Source: Laspinema palackyanum D2a
GTDB taxonomy: Bacteria; Cyanobacteriota; Cyanobacteriia; Cyanobacteriales; Laspinemataceae
Assembly (NCBI GenBank): GCA_025370845.1
Contig: JAMXFF010000019.1
Location: forward strand, 83,141-132,146
Direction of reading: 5' to 3'
Length of the DNA stretch: 49,006 bases
Shown: positions 1 through 9,999 of the stretch, one piece after another
Layout: each line of letters starts with the position of its first letter
How positions within the stretch are numbered: position 1 is the stretch's first letter
Position numbers and translations under genes: made by a program
Notes under the pieces: generated by a model
What the model saw: only the letters and a program-made list of their open reading frames with translations
Told to the model about the DNA's origin: nothing
Databases searched by the model: none

Positions 1-1539
1 TTTACTCCCACAACTCCCTTAACCGATGGCAGTTATGCCTTCACGGCTACCGCTACTGACGCGGCGGGGAATACCTCGGCGATTTCTGCTGCCAGCAGCT
101 TAACCATTGATGCTACCGCACCGAATGCACCCACGATTACCAGCAGTGGGACAACTGATGATACCACCCCAGAAATTACTGGAACGGCAGAAGCCGGAAG
201 TACAGTAAAAATCTTCTCGGGGACAACGGAATTGGGAACGGTCACGGCTGGTGCAGACGGCACTTGGACATTTACCCCCGCTACGGCACTAGCAGATGGT
301 GATTATGCCTTAACCGCTACGGCTACCGATGCCGCCGGGAATGTGTCTGTGGCTTCTACCCCAGTTACCTTAACCATAGATACCAGCAGCCAGGAGGAAC
401 CCCCGGCAGAGGAACCCCCGGCAGAGGAACCCCCGGCAGAGGAACCCCCGGCAGAGGAACCCCCGACAGAGGAACCCCCGGCAGAGGAACCCCCGGCAGA
501 GGAACCCCCGGTTTCTGATGGTGAACCCAGTCGATTAATTATCCAAATCTTCGGACCCACCGGACCGGCTTATTTTAGTCAGTTCCAAGCCAATAATCCC
601 GTCAGCACTCCCCAAGTCGATGTGGCATCGATTTTGGCTGATGTTCCAGACATTTGTAACCTGTTGGTGACCATGCCAACACTCCCAACCTTGGGGAACA
701 CGATTTCTGGCACTCCTGGAATGGATATCCTGCTCGGCACTCAGGAAGCGGAGTCTCTAATGGGAACAAACGAGGCGATTTTTATCCAAGGATTAGCCGG
801 AAATGACCAAATCTTTGGGGGGATTGGCAATGATACCATTCACGCCAATCAAGGGGAAGATTTCATTGATGCCGGTCCCGGAAATGACTTAGTGCATGGG
901 GGACAGGGAAGTGATTTTATTGTTGCTAATCAGGGCAATAATGAGATGTACGGCGATTTAGGGAATGATACCCTAGTTGGTGGACCGGGCAATGATTTTC
1001 TGAATGGGAATCAAGGCAATGATGTCCTGTTTGCCGTAGCTGGAAACAATACCCTACATGGAGGACAAGGAGATGATAGCCTTGTCGGTGGCACTGGAGA
1101 TGATGTGCTATTTGGAGACAAAGGAAATGATATCATCTGTGCGGGATCCGGCAACAATTTCATCAATGGCAATCAAGGAAATGATACCTTGACGGGTGGA
1201 GATGGAGATGATGTTCTGCATGGTGGAAAAGATGATGATTTGCTCATCGGTGGTGCGGGAAATGACTGGCTATTTGGCGATTTAGGGAATGATATCCTCA
1301 TCGGTGGGGCGGGACAAGACCGCTTTGTGATTCAGCGAGGTGCCGGAGTCGATATGATTGTAGACTTCACTGATGGCGAGGATTTAATTGGGTTAGCTAA
1401 AGGGTTAACCTATAATGACCTCACTCTCACACAAGGCAGCAACGGCACGTTCATTTCTGCTGGCAATGAACTACTGGCTATCCTGAATGGCGTGAATATA
1501 GCTGTTCTGGACCAGAAAGATTTCTTTGAAGTAGTTTAG
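1..1539 (+). CDS. Ig-like repeat / RTX calcium-binding protein, 3' part
   Basis: The frame is open from the first base of the window, so the 5' end lies outside; about 512 codons are visible. The first ~130 codons hold bacterial Ig-like repeats (recurring TATDAAGN and TIDxxxP signatures). An eight-fold EEPPA linker follows. Then come many glycine/aspartate nonapeptides of the RTX type (GGxGNDxL, for example GNDTLVGG and GNDILIGG), which bind calcium as a beta-roll. The C-terminal ~60 residues (DRFVIQRGAGVDMIVDF onward) match the capping segment common at the end of RTX proteins, which usually leave the cell by type I secretion. An internal TTG at 232 is only the first start codon in view, not the real start. 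A surface or secreted, possibly adhesive, role is inferred from the architecture. No export genes are visible nearby. Confidence 0.85.
   Translation, partial: FTPTTPLTDGSYAFTATATDAAGNTSAISAASSLTIDATAPNAPTITSSGTTDDTTPEITGTAEAGSTVKIFSGTTELGTVTAGADGTWTFTPATALADGDYALTATATDAAGNVSVASTPVTLTIDTSSQEEPPAEEPPAEEPPAEEPPAEEPPTEEPPAEEPPAEEPPVSDGEPSRLIIQIFGPTGPAYFSQFQANNPVSTPQVDVASILADVPDICNLLVTMPTLPTLGNTISGTPGMDILLGTQEAESLMGTNEAIFIQGLAGNDQIFGGIGNDTIHANQGEDFIDAGPGNDLVHGGQGSDFIVANQGNNEMYGDLGNDTLVGGPGNDFLNGNQGNDVLFAVAGNNTLHGGQGDDSLVGGTGDDVLFGDKGNDIICAGSGNNFINGNQGNDTLTGGDGDDVLHGGKDDDLLIGGAGNDWLFGDLGNDILIGGAGQDRFVIQRGAGVDMIVDFTDGEDLIGLAKGLTYNDLTLTQGSNGTFISAGNELLAILNGVNIAVLDQKDFFEVV
394..513 (+). repeat. 15-bp in-frame minisatellite coding EEPPA linker
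   Basis: Eight consecutive copies of a 15-bp unit (GAGGAACCCCCGGCA, with one ACA and one GTT variant at the last codon) encode EEPPA repeats between the Ig-like and RTX parts. The unit is a multiple of three, so copy-number change would alter linker length without shifting the frame. Confidence 0.95.
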
Positions 1540-1592
1540 GTTGGTTAGGGGTCCTGGGTAGTTCCTCCCCTAACCCATAACCCATCACCTAA

Positions 1593-1634
1593 ATGATAGA
1601 AACCCGGGTTCTTTAAGAACTCGGGTTTCTATCA
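1593..1634 (+). terminator. Long inverted repeat after the RTX gene
   Basis: A near-perfect inverted repeat (ATGATAGAAACCCG paired with CGGGTTTCTATCAT, plus an inner GTTCTT/AAGAAC stem) lies 53 bp after the RTX stop. It has no T-tract, so it may be a dispersed palindrome acting as an RNA 3' end rather than a classic intrinsic terminator. The related palindrome AGAAACCCGGTTTCT recurs near 7174. The rest of 1540-1868 shows no convincing gene. Confidence 0.45.
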
Positions 1635-1868
1635 TCTAGGCGGGGCCAAAAAAGATAGGTGAGGGGTATTGCAATTCTTGACTTGGTGTCATATTATATT
1701 CATAATCGGATGTTGACTCTAATAATATTTTGGCAAAGCCTCCCATTATAAATATAAATTTATCAGAGTCAACCCCCCTTGTCAACAGATTTCCCCCCTT
1801 TTTTAGCAATAAATCTCTGTCCTCGTGAAAATCAGTGAAATCAGTGGTTATCCCCCATCCCAAAACCT

Positions 1869-1909
1869 CAAAAAAAAGATGCCTCCCACAAGCAGGAGAC
1901 ATCTTTTTT
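1869..1909. terminator. Bidirectional intrinsic terminator
   Basis: An A-run, a stem (GATGCCTCC paired with GGAGACATC, one mismatch) and a T-run make a symmetrical hairpin between the convergent RTX gene and the sigma factor gene. On the minus strand it lies 25 bp after the sigma factor stop, so it most likely ends that transcript and can serve both directions. Confidence 0.75.
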
Positions 1910-1933
1910 CAACTCAACCCAACCGAAACCCGA

Positions 1934-2890
1934 TTAGCTGGCAACATATTCATTCATATCCGCTTTGCGCTTGCGGAGTTTAGTGAGAGCTTCTCGTTCA
2001 ATTTGGCGGACACGCTCACGGCTAATATTGAGCCGATCGCCAATTTTAGAAAGAGTCATCGCCTGTCCATCTTCCAACCCAAACCGTAAAGCAATCACCT
2101 CACGCTGCTGAGTGGTTAACTCCGCCATCAATTTTTCTAAATCTGCTCGCATCGCCGAATGAGTGGCAAAATCTTCCGGAGAGGGTCCGGTATCTTCCAA
2201 CAACTCACTCAGCTCTGTATCATGATTATCCCCCACCCGCAAATCTAAAGAGAGGGGATGTCTAGCGCGTTCCATATACTCGCGAATTTGCTTCGGAGTG
2301 AGTTCTAATTCTGCCGCTAATTCGCCAATGGTGGCAGTGCGTCCCAGTTGCTGAGATAATTCCCGAGATGCTTTCTTGATTTTGTTAAGTTTTTCAGTAA
2401 TGTGAATGGGGAGGCGAATCGTGCGGCCCTTTTCCGCGATCGCCCGAGTAATCGCTTGACGGATCCACCAATAGGCGTAAGTCGAAAAGCGATACCCTTT
2501 CGTGGGGTCAAATTTCTCTACCCCGCGCTGCATTCCGATGGTTCCTTCCTGGATTAAGTCGAGTAAATCGACATTGCGTTTAATATATTTTTTGGCAACA
2601 GACACCACCAGGCGCAAATTAGCTTCCACCATCTTGCGCTTGGCAGTTTCACCTTGCTCGATCGCCTGTTGCAACTCAACTAAGGACAACCCTGCCGCTT
2701 GAGACCATTCTACATCCGTCGGTTCATGACCGAACTGTTCGGTGAGGGTCTCTTTCATCTCATGCAACAGGCTCAATTGCTGAACCTGCTTACCCAATAT
2801 AATCTCCTGCTCGTGGGTCAGCAGGGGAACTCGGCCAATTTCTCGCAGGTAAGTGCGAACTAAGTCTGTAGAAGTTTGAGCAGTCTTCAT
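1934..2890 (-). CDS. Group 2 sigma-70 family RNA polymerase sigma factor
   Basis: 318 residues. Region 1.2 spans about residues 8-40 ([18 protein letters not shown], the typical opening of cyanobacterial sigma factors). Region 2 spans about 87-157, with the core-binding and -10 recognition segment [18 protein letters not shown]. Region 3 spans about 165-245, and the region 4.2 helix-turn-helix is near 277-305 ([18 protein letters not shown]). The long acidic N-terminal region 1.1 of the primary sigma factor is absent and the length suits a group 2, non-essential stress or nutrient sigma factor (SigB/SigC/SigD/SigE class). I do not assign a letter because that needs a phylogeny. It is a single gene with an ATG start and its own terminator downstream. 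Confidence 0.92.
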   Translation of the reverse strand: MKTAQTSTDLVRTYLREIGRVPLLTHEQEIILGKQVQQLSLLHEMKETLTEQFGHEPTDVEWSQAAGLSLVELQQAIEQGETAKRKMVEANLRLVVSVAKKYIKRNVDLLDLIQEGTIGMQRGVEKFDPTKGYRFSTYAYWWIRQAITRAIAEKGRTIRLPIHITEKLNKIKKASRELSQQLGRTATIGELAAELELTPKQIREYMERARHPLSLDLRVGDNHDTELSELLEDTGPSPEDFATHSAMRADLEKLMAELTTQQREVIALRFGLEDGQAMTLSKIGDRLNISRERVRQIEREALTKLRKRKADMNEYVAS

Positions 2891-3510
2891 GGCGCTTCTT
2901 CACTCAATGGGTAACGTTCGTTGTCGTGGCTTGTATCCTTGGCTCTCCATCTTAAGAGGTCCCGTTCCCGTAGCCTGCCGGAGGCGTCTCGCACCGGGGT
3001 AACCTCCGGGTGATCTGGATCGGGATAGCCACATCTGATGCAATCAGGGATGATTGGGGAATGCCGGTTTACCCCTGAATTGCTATTTGCTTACTTCTGA
3101 CGGCTTGGAACCCGAACCGGAACCCGTTCTAGCTGGTATTGGCAAGACAAGGCGATCGCTGTTCTGTATGAATACAGGATTCCCAAAATCATGGCTGCAA
3201 GTACGAATGTCGGGGTTGTCATAAAATTTCTTAAATTTCTAAGGTCGTATGTGAATAATTGTAACATTTCTTAACGAAATGTCTAGTCCTGACGCGCAGA
3301 TTCTGACATTTGGTCCCAGAAGGTCCATCCAGCCCTCAGTTATATAGAGATTACCCAGGAAATAATTTTCAGAATGCATCCTGGAAAACAAAATGAAGAA
3401 AATCTGGAGAAAAATCCTGATTTTTATACCCGGGTTTTCCGATAGGGTGTAGCTCAAGGGGTATCAGGTCCCTTCCCAGCCTCAATCCCCTACCCGGATC
3501 TAGCCTCTAC
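2891..3510. other. Long intergenic region, no gene seen
   Basis: This lies between the sigma factor start and the end of carB, both on the minus strand, so it should contain the sigma factor promoter. A GC-rich stretch near 2966-3000 (CCTGCCGGAGGCGTCTCGC) resembles small dispersed repeats of filamentous cyanobacteria. A 72-codon minus-strand frame at 3239-3457 has no recognisable features, and I do not call it. Confidence 0.5.
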
Positions 3511-3533
3511 AAAAAAAAGGGGGCGATCGCTCC
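3511..3533 (-). terminator. Possible carB terminator
   Basis: Read on the minus strand, a short GC hairpin centred on a HIP1 octamer (GGAGCGATCGCCCCC) is followed by eight Ts, about 90 bp after the carB stop. The stem is short and has a mismatch, so the call is tentative. Confidence 0.35.
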
Positions 3534-3624
3534 ATCATTACCGAGCATCCACCCCCATGAAACCATCCCGGAGACTGCACCGGAGATGACTCATCAACCC
3601 CAATGCAATCGCCGGTTGAATCCA

Positions 3625-6600
3625 TTAATTGAGATAATCCTGAATCGCCTTGACCCCCAGGGGTTCACCCTTGAGGGCACGAATGGCCGCCACCGTTGCC
3701 CTTGCACCGGCGATCGTGGTAATAATCGGCAGTTGATAATCCAACGCCATGCGGCGAATCATCCGGGCATCAGTTTGGGACTCTTCTCCCGTCGGCGTGT
3801 TGATAATAAACTGGATTTGGTCATTCTTAATCCAGTCAATGACATGGGGACGACCTTCATGGACCTTGAACACCAGTTCCACATTCTCCAGACCCTGATC
3901 CTGGAGGACCTTGCGGGTGCCATCGGTGGCAATAATTTTAAAGCCCAAATCCATGAACTCCTGAATCACCGGCACCACCAGAGGTTTATCGCGATCGTTC
4001 ATCGAGACAAACACCGTTCCCTGAAGGGCCAACCGGACCCCGGCCCCTAATTCAGCTTTGGCAAAAGCCTTGCCAAAATCGGTGTCAATCCCCATGACTT
4101 CCCCAGTCGATCGCATTTCGGGACCTAACAGGGTATCGCTACCGGGGAACTTGTTGAACGGCAGAACCACCTCTTTCACCGCAATATGTTCGGGAATCTT
4201 CTCTTCGGTATAGTTGAGAGATTCTAAGGTTTTGCCGGACATAATCAAGGAAGCCATCTTCGCCAAGGGAATCCCGATCGCCTTGGAAACAAAGGGAACC
4301 GTCCGCGAGGCGCGAGGATTGGCTTCTAAGATATAAACCTGTTCCCCTTGCACCGCATACTGAATATTCATCAACCCGATGACTTTCAGTTTTTGGGCCA
4401 ATTTAACGGTCCATTCCCGAATGGTGGCTAAAGCTTCCGGTTTCAAGGAGATATAAGGAATGGAACAGGCGGAGTCACCGGAGTGAATCCCGGCTTGTTC
4501 GATATGTTCCATGATGCCGCCGATTACGACTTGTCCGGTGGCATCGGCGAGAGCATCTACGTCCACTTCGACGGCATTCTCTAGGAATTTATCAATCAAA
4601 ATGGGGCGATCGGGTTCGACTTCCACGGCAAACTTCATATACCGTTCTAAGTCGGCATCGGAATAGACGATTTCCATCGCCCGTCCCCCGAGCACGTAGG
4701 AAGGACGCACCACCACGGGATACCCAACTTTTTGGGCGATCGCCAAGGCATCTTCATAACTGCGCGCAATCCCATTCGCCGGTTGTTTGATATCCAATTC
4801 CCAGAGAATCTTCTCAAACCGTTCCCGATCTTCCGCAATGTCGATGGAGTCGGGGGAGGTTCCCCAAATTTTGGTGGTTACTTCTGAGGAGATGATGCGA
4901 CTGGGCCCTTGCGCCATGAGGGCTTCATACAAGGGGATTGCCAATTTCAGCGGCGTTTGTCCGCCAAACTGGATAATCACCCCTTCAGGATTTTCCACCT
5001 CGATGATGTTGAGAACATCTTCTTTGGTGAGGGGTTCAAAATAGAGGCGATCGCTGGTGTCGTAATCGGTGGAAACGGTTTCCGGGTTGGAGTTGACCAT
5101 AATGGTCTCGCATCCTTCTTCCCGCAATGCATAAGAGGCATGACAGCAGCAATAGTCAAATTCAATCCCCTGTCCAATCCGGTTCGGTCCACCCCCTAAA
5201 ATCATCACCTTCCGTTTATTGGAAACGGTCTGTTCTGATTCTTCTTCGTAGGTGGAATAGTAATAAGGGGTGAGGGCTTCAAATTCTGCGGCACAAGTAT
5301 CCACCAATTTGTAAACCGGCTTGACCCCTAAGCCGACGCGGTAGGACCGTACTTGGTCTTCGTCGGTTTTGGTCGCAAAGGCAATTTGCCGATCGCTGAA
5401 TCCTTGACGCTTGACCGCATACATATCCTCTTTTGTCAAGTCTTCCAGCCGCGATCGCTTGAGGAATTTTTCCGTTTCCAGGAGTTCTTGGAATTTATCG
5501 AGGAACCAAACGTCAATGCAGGTGAGTTCGTAGATTTCCTCCACCGTCATCCCCATCAACATCGCATGACGAACGGTAAAAATGCGATCGGGATTGGGGG
5601 TGCGTAATCCGGCGCGAATTTGTTCTAAACTCGGGAGCATTTCTTGGCGATCGCATCCCCAACCGGAACGCCCGGTTTCCATAGAGCGCATGGCTTTTTG
5701 GAACGATTCGTTAAAGGTCCGCCCGATCGCCATTGCTTCACCCACGGACTTCATCTGAGTCGTCAGAGTCGGTTCCGATCCAGAGAATTTCTCAAAGGCA
5801 AAGCGAGGAATCTTCGTTACCACATAGTCAATGGTGGGTTCAAAACTCGCCGGAGTTTTGCGGGTGATATCATTGGGAATTTCATCCAGGGTATAACCCA
5901 CGGCCAATTTAGCCGCAAACTTGGCGATCGCAAATCCGGTGGCTTTCGAGGCTAAGGCGGAGGATCGAGACACCCGAGGGTTCATCTCAATCACAATCAA
6001 GTCCCCATTCACCGGATTGATGGCAAACTGAATATTGGAGCCGCCGGTTTCTACCCCAATCTCGCGGATAATGGCGATCGAGGCATCCCGCAGACGTTGA
6101 TATTCTTTATCTGTCAGGGTTTGTGCCGGTGCAACGGTAATCGAGTCCCCGGTGTGAATCCCCATCGGGTCAATATTTTCAATGGAGCAGATAATCACCA
6201 CGTTATCTGCTAAATCTCGCATGACTTCTAGCTCATACTCTTTCCAACCGAGCAGAGACTGCTCAATCAGAATCTGAGAGACAGGGGAGGCATCAATCCC
6301 GCCTGCCGCCATGATTTCAAATTCTTTTTGGTTGTAGGCGATGCCACCACCCGTTCCCCCGAGGGTATAGGCGGGTCGAATAATTAAGGGATAGCTGCCA
6401 ATTTGCTGTCCCACAGATTTGGCTTCGTCCAGGGTTGTAGCAATTCCCGAGGGACAGGTGGCGACCCCAATCCGGGCCATTGCTTCTTTAAATAGCAAGC
6501 GATCTTCGGCTTTTTCGATCGCCTCTAGTTTTGCACCGATTAACTCGACGCCATACTTGTCTAAAACACCACTTTTCGCTAAGGTAACAGCTAAGTTCAG

Positions 6601-6885
6601 AGCGGTTTGGCCGCCCATTGTGGGTAACAATGCATCCGGTCGCTCTTTCGCGATCACCTTTTCCAACACTTCCGGAATCAGTGGCTCGATATAGGTGCGA
6701 TCGGCGGTTTCGGGGTCGGTCATGATTGTGGCGGGGTTCGAGTTCACCAGCACCACTTCATATCCTTCTTCTCGGAGCGCTTTACAAGCTTGCGTCCCTG
6801 AATAGTCAAATTCGCAAGCTTGCCCGATCACAATAGGACCAGAGCCGATGATCAGGATTTTCTGGATGTCGTTGCGACGGGGCAT
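3625..6885 (-). CDS. carB: Carbamoyl-phosphate synthase large subunit
   Basis: 1086 residues, the normal full length. CarB uses ammonia passed from CarA, bicarbonate and two ATP to make carbamoyl phosphate for arginine and pyrimidine synthesis. The N-terminal half begins with [20 protein letters not shown]. It holds the first ATP-grasp unit ([10 protein letters not shown], then [20 protein letters not shown]). The second ATP-grasp half repeats this from about residue 565 ([37 protein letters not shown]). The C-terminal ~140 residues form the MGS-like allosteric domain. The ATG at 6885 precedes the canonical N-terminus. No carA is visible, and the small subunit is usually unlinked in cyanobacteria. 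Nothing appears damaged. Confidence 0.98.
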   Translation of the reverse strand: MPRRNDIQKILIIGSGPIVIGQACEFDYSGTQACKALREEGYEVVLVNSNPATIMTDPETADRTYIEPLIPEVLEKVIAKERPDALLPTMGGQTALNLAVTLAKSGVLDKYGVELIGAKLEAIEKAEDRLLFKEAMARIGVATCPSGIATTLDEAKSVGQQIGSYPLIIRPAYTLGGTGGGIAYNQKEFEIMAAGGIDASPVSQILIEQSLLGWKEYELEVMRDLADNVVIICSIENIDPMGIHTGDSITVAPAQTLTDKEYQRLRDASIAIIREIGVETGGSNIQFAINPVNGDLIVIEMNPRVSRSSALASKATGFAIAKFAAKLAVGYTLDEIPNDITRKTPASFEPTIDYVVTKIPRFAFEKFSGSEPTLTTQMKSVGEAMAIGRTFNESFQKAMRSMETGRSGWGCDRQEMLPSLEQIRAGLRTPNPDRIFTVRHAMLMGMTVEEIYELTCIDVWFLDKFQELLETEKFLKRSRLEDLTKEDMYAVKRQGFSDRQIAFATKTDEDQVRSYRVGLGVKPVYKLVDTCAAEFEALTPYYYSTYEEESEQTVSNKRKVMILGGGPNRIGQGIEFDYCCCHASYALREEGCETIMVNSNPETVSTDYDTSDRLYFEPLTKEDVLNIIEVENPEGVIIQFGGQTPLKLAIPLYEALMAQGPSRIISSEVTTKIWGTSPDSIDIAEDRERFEKILWELDIKQPANGIARSYEDALAIAQKVGYPVVVRPSYVLGGRAMEIVYSDADLERYMKFAVEVEPDRPILIDKFLENAVEVDVDALADATGQVVIGGIMEHIEQAGIHSGDSACSIPYISLKPEALATIREWTVKLAQKLKVIGLMNIQYAVQGEQVYILEANPRASRTVPFVSKAIGIPLAKMASLIMSGKTLESLNYTEEKIPEHIAVKEVVLPFNKFPGSDTLLGPEMRSTGEVMGIDTDFGKAFAKAELGAGVRLALQGTVFVSMNDRDKPLVVPVIQEFMDLGFKIIATDGTRKVLQDQGLENVELVFKVHEGRPHVIDWIKNDQIQFIINTPTGEESQTDARMIRRMALDYQLPIITTIAGARATVAAIRALKGEPLGVKAIQDYLN

Positions 6886-7252
6886 AGGCTTAAACTTTCG
6901 ACTTGTGGGTTCTGTGTTGTCATTGTCAAGGGTCTGTTGTCAATTGCCAGCTTTCAGTTACAACTGACCACTGACCTTTGACGACTGACCCCGGATCGCA
7001 TTTTTGCTAAATCCAGTTTATTTTACGAGGTTTCACTCGATCCGTATCACTCGGTTTTGCTAATAACAAGATTTGATGACTTGCTCTACGGATCCTTCCC
7101 TGTGGTGACGCCCGCTTGAACCGAAAAACTCCCCGGGTCATTTTTTCAGGGGAACTTGGGTACAGTAAGGGTTAGAAACCCGGTTTCTTCACAACATTTT
7201 TGCTAATTAGCAACAAATTAGGCTCAGAAACCCGGTTTTTTGTCCTATCGGT
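6886..7252. other. Intergenic region with palindromic repeats
   Basis: This region must hold the carB promoter. Near 6917-6990 there is a tract built from TGACCACTGACC-like words, a low-complexity repeat type common in filamentous cyanobacteria. Two palindromes containing AGAAACCCGG (7173-7188 and about 7225-7240) flank a GCTAATTAGC palindrome, and they lie just after the end of the Fur-family gene on the minus strand, where they could form RNA 3' ends. No gene is seen. Confidence 0.5.
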
Positions 7253-7798
7253 CTAATCCTGTACTGCTCCAGTACCGCTCTGCTGGAGCGATTCTGATAG
7301 ATTCACCGCCATCCCCGATTTCGGACAAATCCAATCTTCTGAGAGTAAATAGGGCCATCCCTGCTCAAATGCTTCTAGGCAAACTGCATGAAGGGTCAGT
7401 TGCGCGTCTAACATTTGAAATTGAGCCGAATCTGCTTGCTTGCTACAAATTTTCGCAATTGAATCACTGGTAAATTCAATCGTCTGATGACACTGAACGC
7501 AAACCAGATGATGATGCGGTTGTGAGGGTTTGTTCAGTTCGTAGTGTTTATGCCCTTCGGCTAACTCTAGTTCCCGCAGAATTCCGATCCGCGCCATCAA
7601 ATTTAGGGTTCGATACACTGTGGATAGGCTAATTTTCTCCCCCTGCCGCTGTAACAAACTGTAGAGTTCTTCCGCACTTAAATGGTTACCTTGGGGGATG
7701 GTTTGAAAGACGCCAAGGATGGCTTCCCGTTGGGGAGTCAGGCGACAGCCTAATTGTCGCAGTTCGCTTTTGAGTTGAGCCTGGGTATAAAATGGCAT
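7253..7798 (-). CDS. Fur-family metal- or redox-responsive repressor
   Basis: 181 residues. The N-terminal winged helix (LGCRLTPQREAILGVF, ISLSTVYRTLNLMARIG) and the ELELAEGHKHYEL segment closely resemble cyanobacterial FurA. The metal-site histidine run HHH at 95-97 and the first zinc-type pair C100-x2-C103 (CVQC) are present. The usual second CxxC near the end of the dimerisation domain is altered: C140 is followed by LEA instead of PKC. The protein also has about 30 extra C-terminal residues, with a lone CPK at 158. It therefore looks like a FurA-related paralogue with a changed structural zinc or redox site. Fur proteins bind AT-rich operators to control iron uptake. Dps, porin and Fut genes lie within 11 kb, which fits but does not prove regulation of those genes. 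Confidence 0.88.
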   Translation of the reverse strand: MPFYTQAQLKSELRQLGCRLTPQREAILGVFQTIPQGNHLSAEELYSLLQRQGEKISLSTVYRTLNLMARIGILRELELAEGHKHYELNKPSQPHHHLVCVQCHQTIEFTSDSIAKICSKQADSAQFQMLDAQLTLHAVCLEAFEQGWPYLLSEDWICPKSGMAVNLSESLQQSGTGAVQD

Positions 7799-8168
7799 GA
7801 CGACTTACCCAAATTTATGATCAATGGTGGGTCAGAATTCGGCCCTTTGTCCGGTAGGGTCGCTATGGTGGGCGCGATCGCCTTTGTTAGCTTGGATACT
7901 CCTGGCATCCGGCGTCAGGCATCCAGGCGCAAGATTCCCCAACTCATCAAACCTGAGCGGTAAATCCCGTCACTGTTTCTCCCTGGCTACAGCTCCCTTC
8001 CATAACTTGACCGCCAACGGTCTTGACAAAATTATATTTGTCCGGTATTTTATCCCTTTTATTGAAATTAATCCGCAATAAGGGAATAAATCTAGTAAGA
8101 CAGAATTTGGACTTTATTGCAAGTTTTTTCCAAGAAAATTTAACCCCCCATTCTCGTTAACTCCGTCT
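7799..8168. other. Intergenic, upstream of the Fur-family gene
   Basis: The 370 bp between the Fur-family start and the palindromic element at 8169 should carry that gene's promoter. HIP1 sites and AT-rich tracts are present (for example 8030-8160). Two short plus-strand frames read through here but show no family features. Confidence 0.4.
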
Positions 8169-8359
8169 CCGGTCCCCTCCCCTTGGCAAGGGGAGGGTTA
8201 GGGTGGGGTCCACGCGCAAGTGCGATCGCGCGTCACCAAGAAAGCGGTTTCCCCCGCCTCCATAACCGGCGCGATCGCCTCCAAGAGTCTGTGACGTGGC
8301 CTGCGCCACGTCAAGATGACCCCACCCTAACCCTCCCCTTGCCAAGGGGAGGGGACCGG
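8169..8359. mobile_element. MITE-like palindromic element, copy 1
   Basis: Perfect 42-bp inverted repeats (8169-8210 and 8318-8359, beginning CCGGTCCCCTCCCC) enclose about 107 bp. The inside contains HIP1 octamers and a 9-bp hairpin (TGACGTGGC/GCCACGTCA, 8292-8313). Each terminal arm is itself palindromic (CCCCTTGGCAAGGGG). There is no coding capacity. A second copy with identical 42-bp arms sits at 34631-34871, so this is a dispersed, presumably trans-mobilised, element. A tract of GACCAA-type words follows at about 8373-8408. Confidence 0.85.
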
Positions 8360-8415
8360 AAGTGCTCTTATTGACCAAGGACAAATGACCCATGACCAAC
8401 GACCAACAACCCTCC

Positions 8416-8450
8416 AAAAAAAGATGCAGAGAGGGAAAACCCCCCTCTGC
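8416..8450 (-). terminator. Intrinsic terminator of dps
   Basis: Read on the minus strand, a GCAGAGGGGG/CCCTCTCTGC hairpin is followed by ATCTTTTTTT, about 105 bp after the dps stop. It has the classic stem and T-tract arrangement. Confidence 0.7.
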
Positions 8451-8553
8451 CTTAAGCGTTCTCTTCTGTTTAGAATCGATAGGCCGAGCAGCCAGCTTGG
8501 AAAGCTGAACTTCCTTCTACCGTAACGCAGTTTTGAGAAAATCTCTCTGTTAT

Positions 8554-9090
8554 TTAGCGGGAACCCACTAAACTATCGTGGGCGAGGAAATGCGCCAGAT
8601 GATAAGCGCGTTCTTCTGTTGCCAGCAGGATTTTCTCGTACAGATAGCGGGTGGCGCGATCGCCCAAACTTTCCGCCTGAGCCGCCTGCCGTCGCAACAA
8701 TTGAATCATCCCTTGTTCCCCTACCAAGTCATGCTCTACCATCTGACGGCAGCTATAGACCCCATCGGGTTCCGGGGTCCAGCAGCACAATTCCGCTAAT
8801 TTACTAAAACTCGCAGCGGGAATTCCCCCCAACCCATTCAACCGTTCCCCTAAATCGTGAATATGTTCTTCTACCGCTTCGTAACTTTCTTGAAAAAACT
8901 CATGCAGGGAGTAAAATTCAGCCCCCTCGACCACAAAATGATGTTTTTGATATTGCAAATAAAGCGCTTGAAAGCTTGCTAGTGCTACATTTAAGCCTTC
9001 GCAAACCGGCCCTGTTACTGAAGTTTCTAACCCAATCGGATTGTCCGCAATATGCCCAAAGGATCGAACCGCATTCTGCATTTCAGCCAT
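8554..9090 (-). CDS. dps: Dps-family mini-ferritin with His-type ferroxidase site
   Basis: 178 residues. The Dps core is clear: residues 50-89 ([17 protein letters not shown], then [12 protein letters not shown]) align without gaps to E. coli Dps 50-89. Dps dodecamers oxidise Fe(II) with peroxide, store the iron and protect DNA. At the inter-subunit site, His51, His63 and Glu82 are kept, but the positions of Asp67 and Asp78 are Gln67 and His78, and Trp52 is Phe52. This resembles the histidine-type ferroxidase centres reported for some cyanobacterial Dps proteins, so metal preference may differ from classical Dps. The ATG is preceded by AGGAG at good spacing. The gene is monocistronic, with its own terminator. 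Confidence 0.93.
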   Translation of the reverse strand: MAEMQNAVRSFGHIADNPIGLETSVTGPVCEGLNVALASFQALYLQYQKHHFVVEGAEFYSLHEFFQESYEAVEEHIHDLGERLNGLGGIPAASFSKLAELCCWTPEPDGVYSCRQMVEHDLVGEQGMIQLLRRQAAQAESLGDRATRYLYEKILLATEERAYHLAHFLAHDSLVGSR

Positions 9091-9633
9091 AGTTAGTGTT
9101 CTCCTGTTTTTATTGGCAACTTTGATTGCTCAATAGAGGGATTTTAACACAGGCAAATCTAGGAGGTGAGTACATAGAATACACCCTAAATATTTTTAAA
9201 TCGCCATAAATTATCAATTAGCGCTGTCTTTAAAATATTGCAGATTACCAATTTTTATCATGGGGGTTGCGGATTATTCTGAACAAAGATTTAGGACCCT
9301 CCATTAGACGCCGTTGACGGGCTCTCCCAATACTTTAGCCGGTTAATACTATGGCTAGTGTGATATCTGGACTTGACACTAAATATAGGGTTTAATTCGG
9401 CTAAATTGAGAAAATCTCTCAGTTTTCAGGGAAAAATCTTGATAAATTGTAAAGTTTTGTTAAAGTCTGTCGGAAAGTAGATGAGAATATTTGTCAGTTG
9501 GAGTAATCTAAGGGAAGAGAAAGGCGATCGCCGGGTTCAAAACCCGATCGCGCTTGCTCAGAGCGAGGGGAAAAATCAAGGGGTCCCTCTACCCAGCTTA
9601 CTGATAATATTTAGCAAGTATTAGGACAATCGC
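9091..9633. other. Divergent promoter region between dps and the 9634 gene
   Basis: A 543-bp AT-rich region separates two divergently transcribed genes. It holds a small GAGAAAATCTCTC palindrome near 9408-9420 and a hairpin CGGGTTCAAAACCCG near 9532-9546 flanked by HIP1-like sequence. No open frame with recognisable features is present. Confidence 0.5.
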
Positions 9634-9879
9634 ATGGAATCATCGGAGTATAAGACCGATCTAGCACAGTTAGTAGAAGTGAATGGGACCGAACGATGGT
9701 CTGTATTTCAGCGGTTGCGCGAACTAGAGATTCCCTGTTGGTGTGAACCTAATCAGCCATTGCGGGTGTACCTGAGCGATACCCATGCCACGGTGCAGTT
9801 TTGGAGTGTATCCCGACAACTCAATGCCTCTCGTCAGGAGTTAGTGCTGTGGTTAGAACAGTGCTGGCAGATTCATTAA
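9634..9879 (+). CDS. Asr1405/Asl0597-type small conserved cyanobacterial protein
   Basis: 81 residues, rich in Trp and Cys. It shows the pattern of a small cyanobacteria-specific family: RWSVFQRLRELEIPCWC, then a short beta-rich middle, then SRQELVLWLEQCW near the C-terminus. The family has no known function, and I recognise it from memory of these conserved blocks. AGGA lies 7 nt before the ATG. It precedes the ferredoxin-like gene on the same strand with a gap of about 120 bp, so co-transcription is possible. Confidence 0.72.
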   Translation: MESSEYKTDLAQLVEVNGTERWSVFQRLRELEIPCWCEPNQPLRVYLSDTHATVQFWSVSRQLNASRQELVLWLEQCWQIH

Positions 9880-9999
9880 TTCAGGCGATCGCCGGTGAGG
9901 GGAGTCCCGGATCCTTGTTCTCACCCAAGGGATGGAAAACTGCGATCGCCAGAGTTTAAGCAAACTTTTGTACAAAAAACAACCACCAAAAACAAGACA

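Noticed and set aside
3239-3457. 72-codon minus-strand frame in the sigma-carB gap
   Set aside because: No recognisable motif, biased composition, and no convincing start signal.
3586-4050. 154-codon plus-strand frame opposite carB
   Set aside because: Antisense shadow of a highly conserved gene, with no family features.
9895-9999. Upstream start for the ferredoxin-domain protein
   Set aside because: The extra 35 codons overlap HIP1-rich intergenic sequence and look non-native. The ATG at 10000 begins the family-like sequence.
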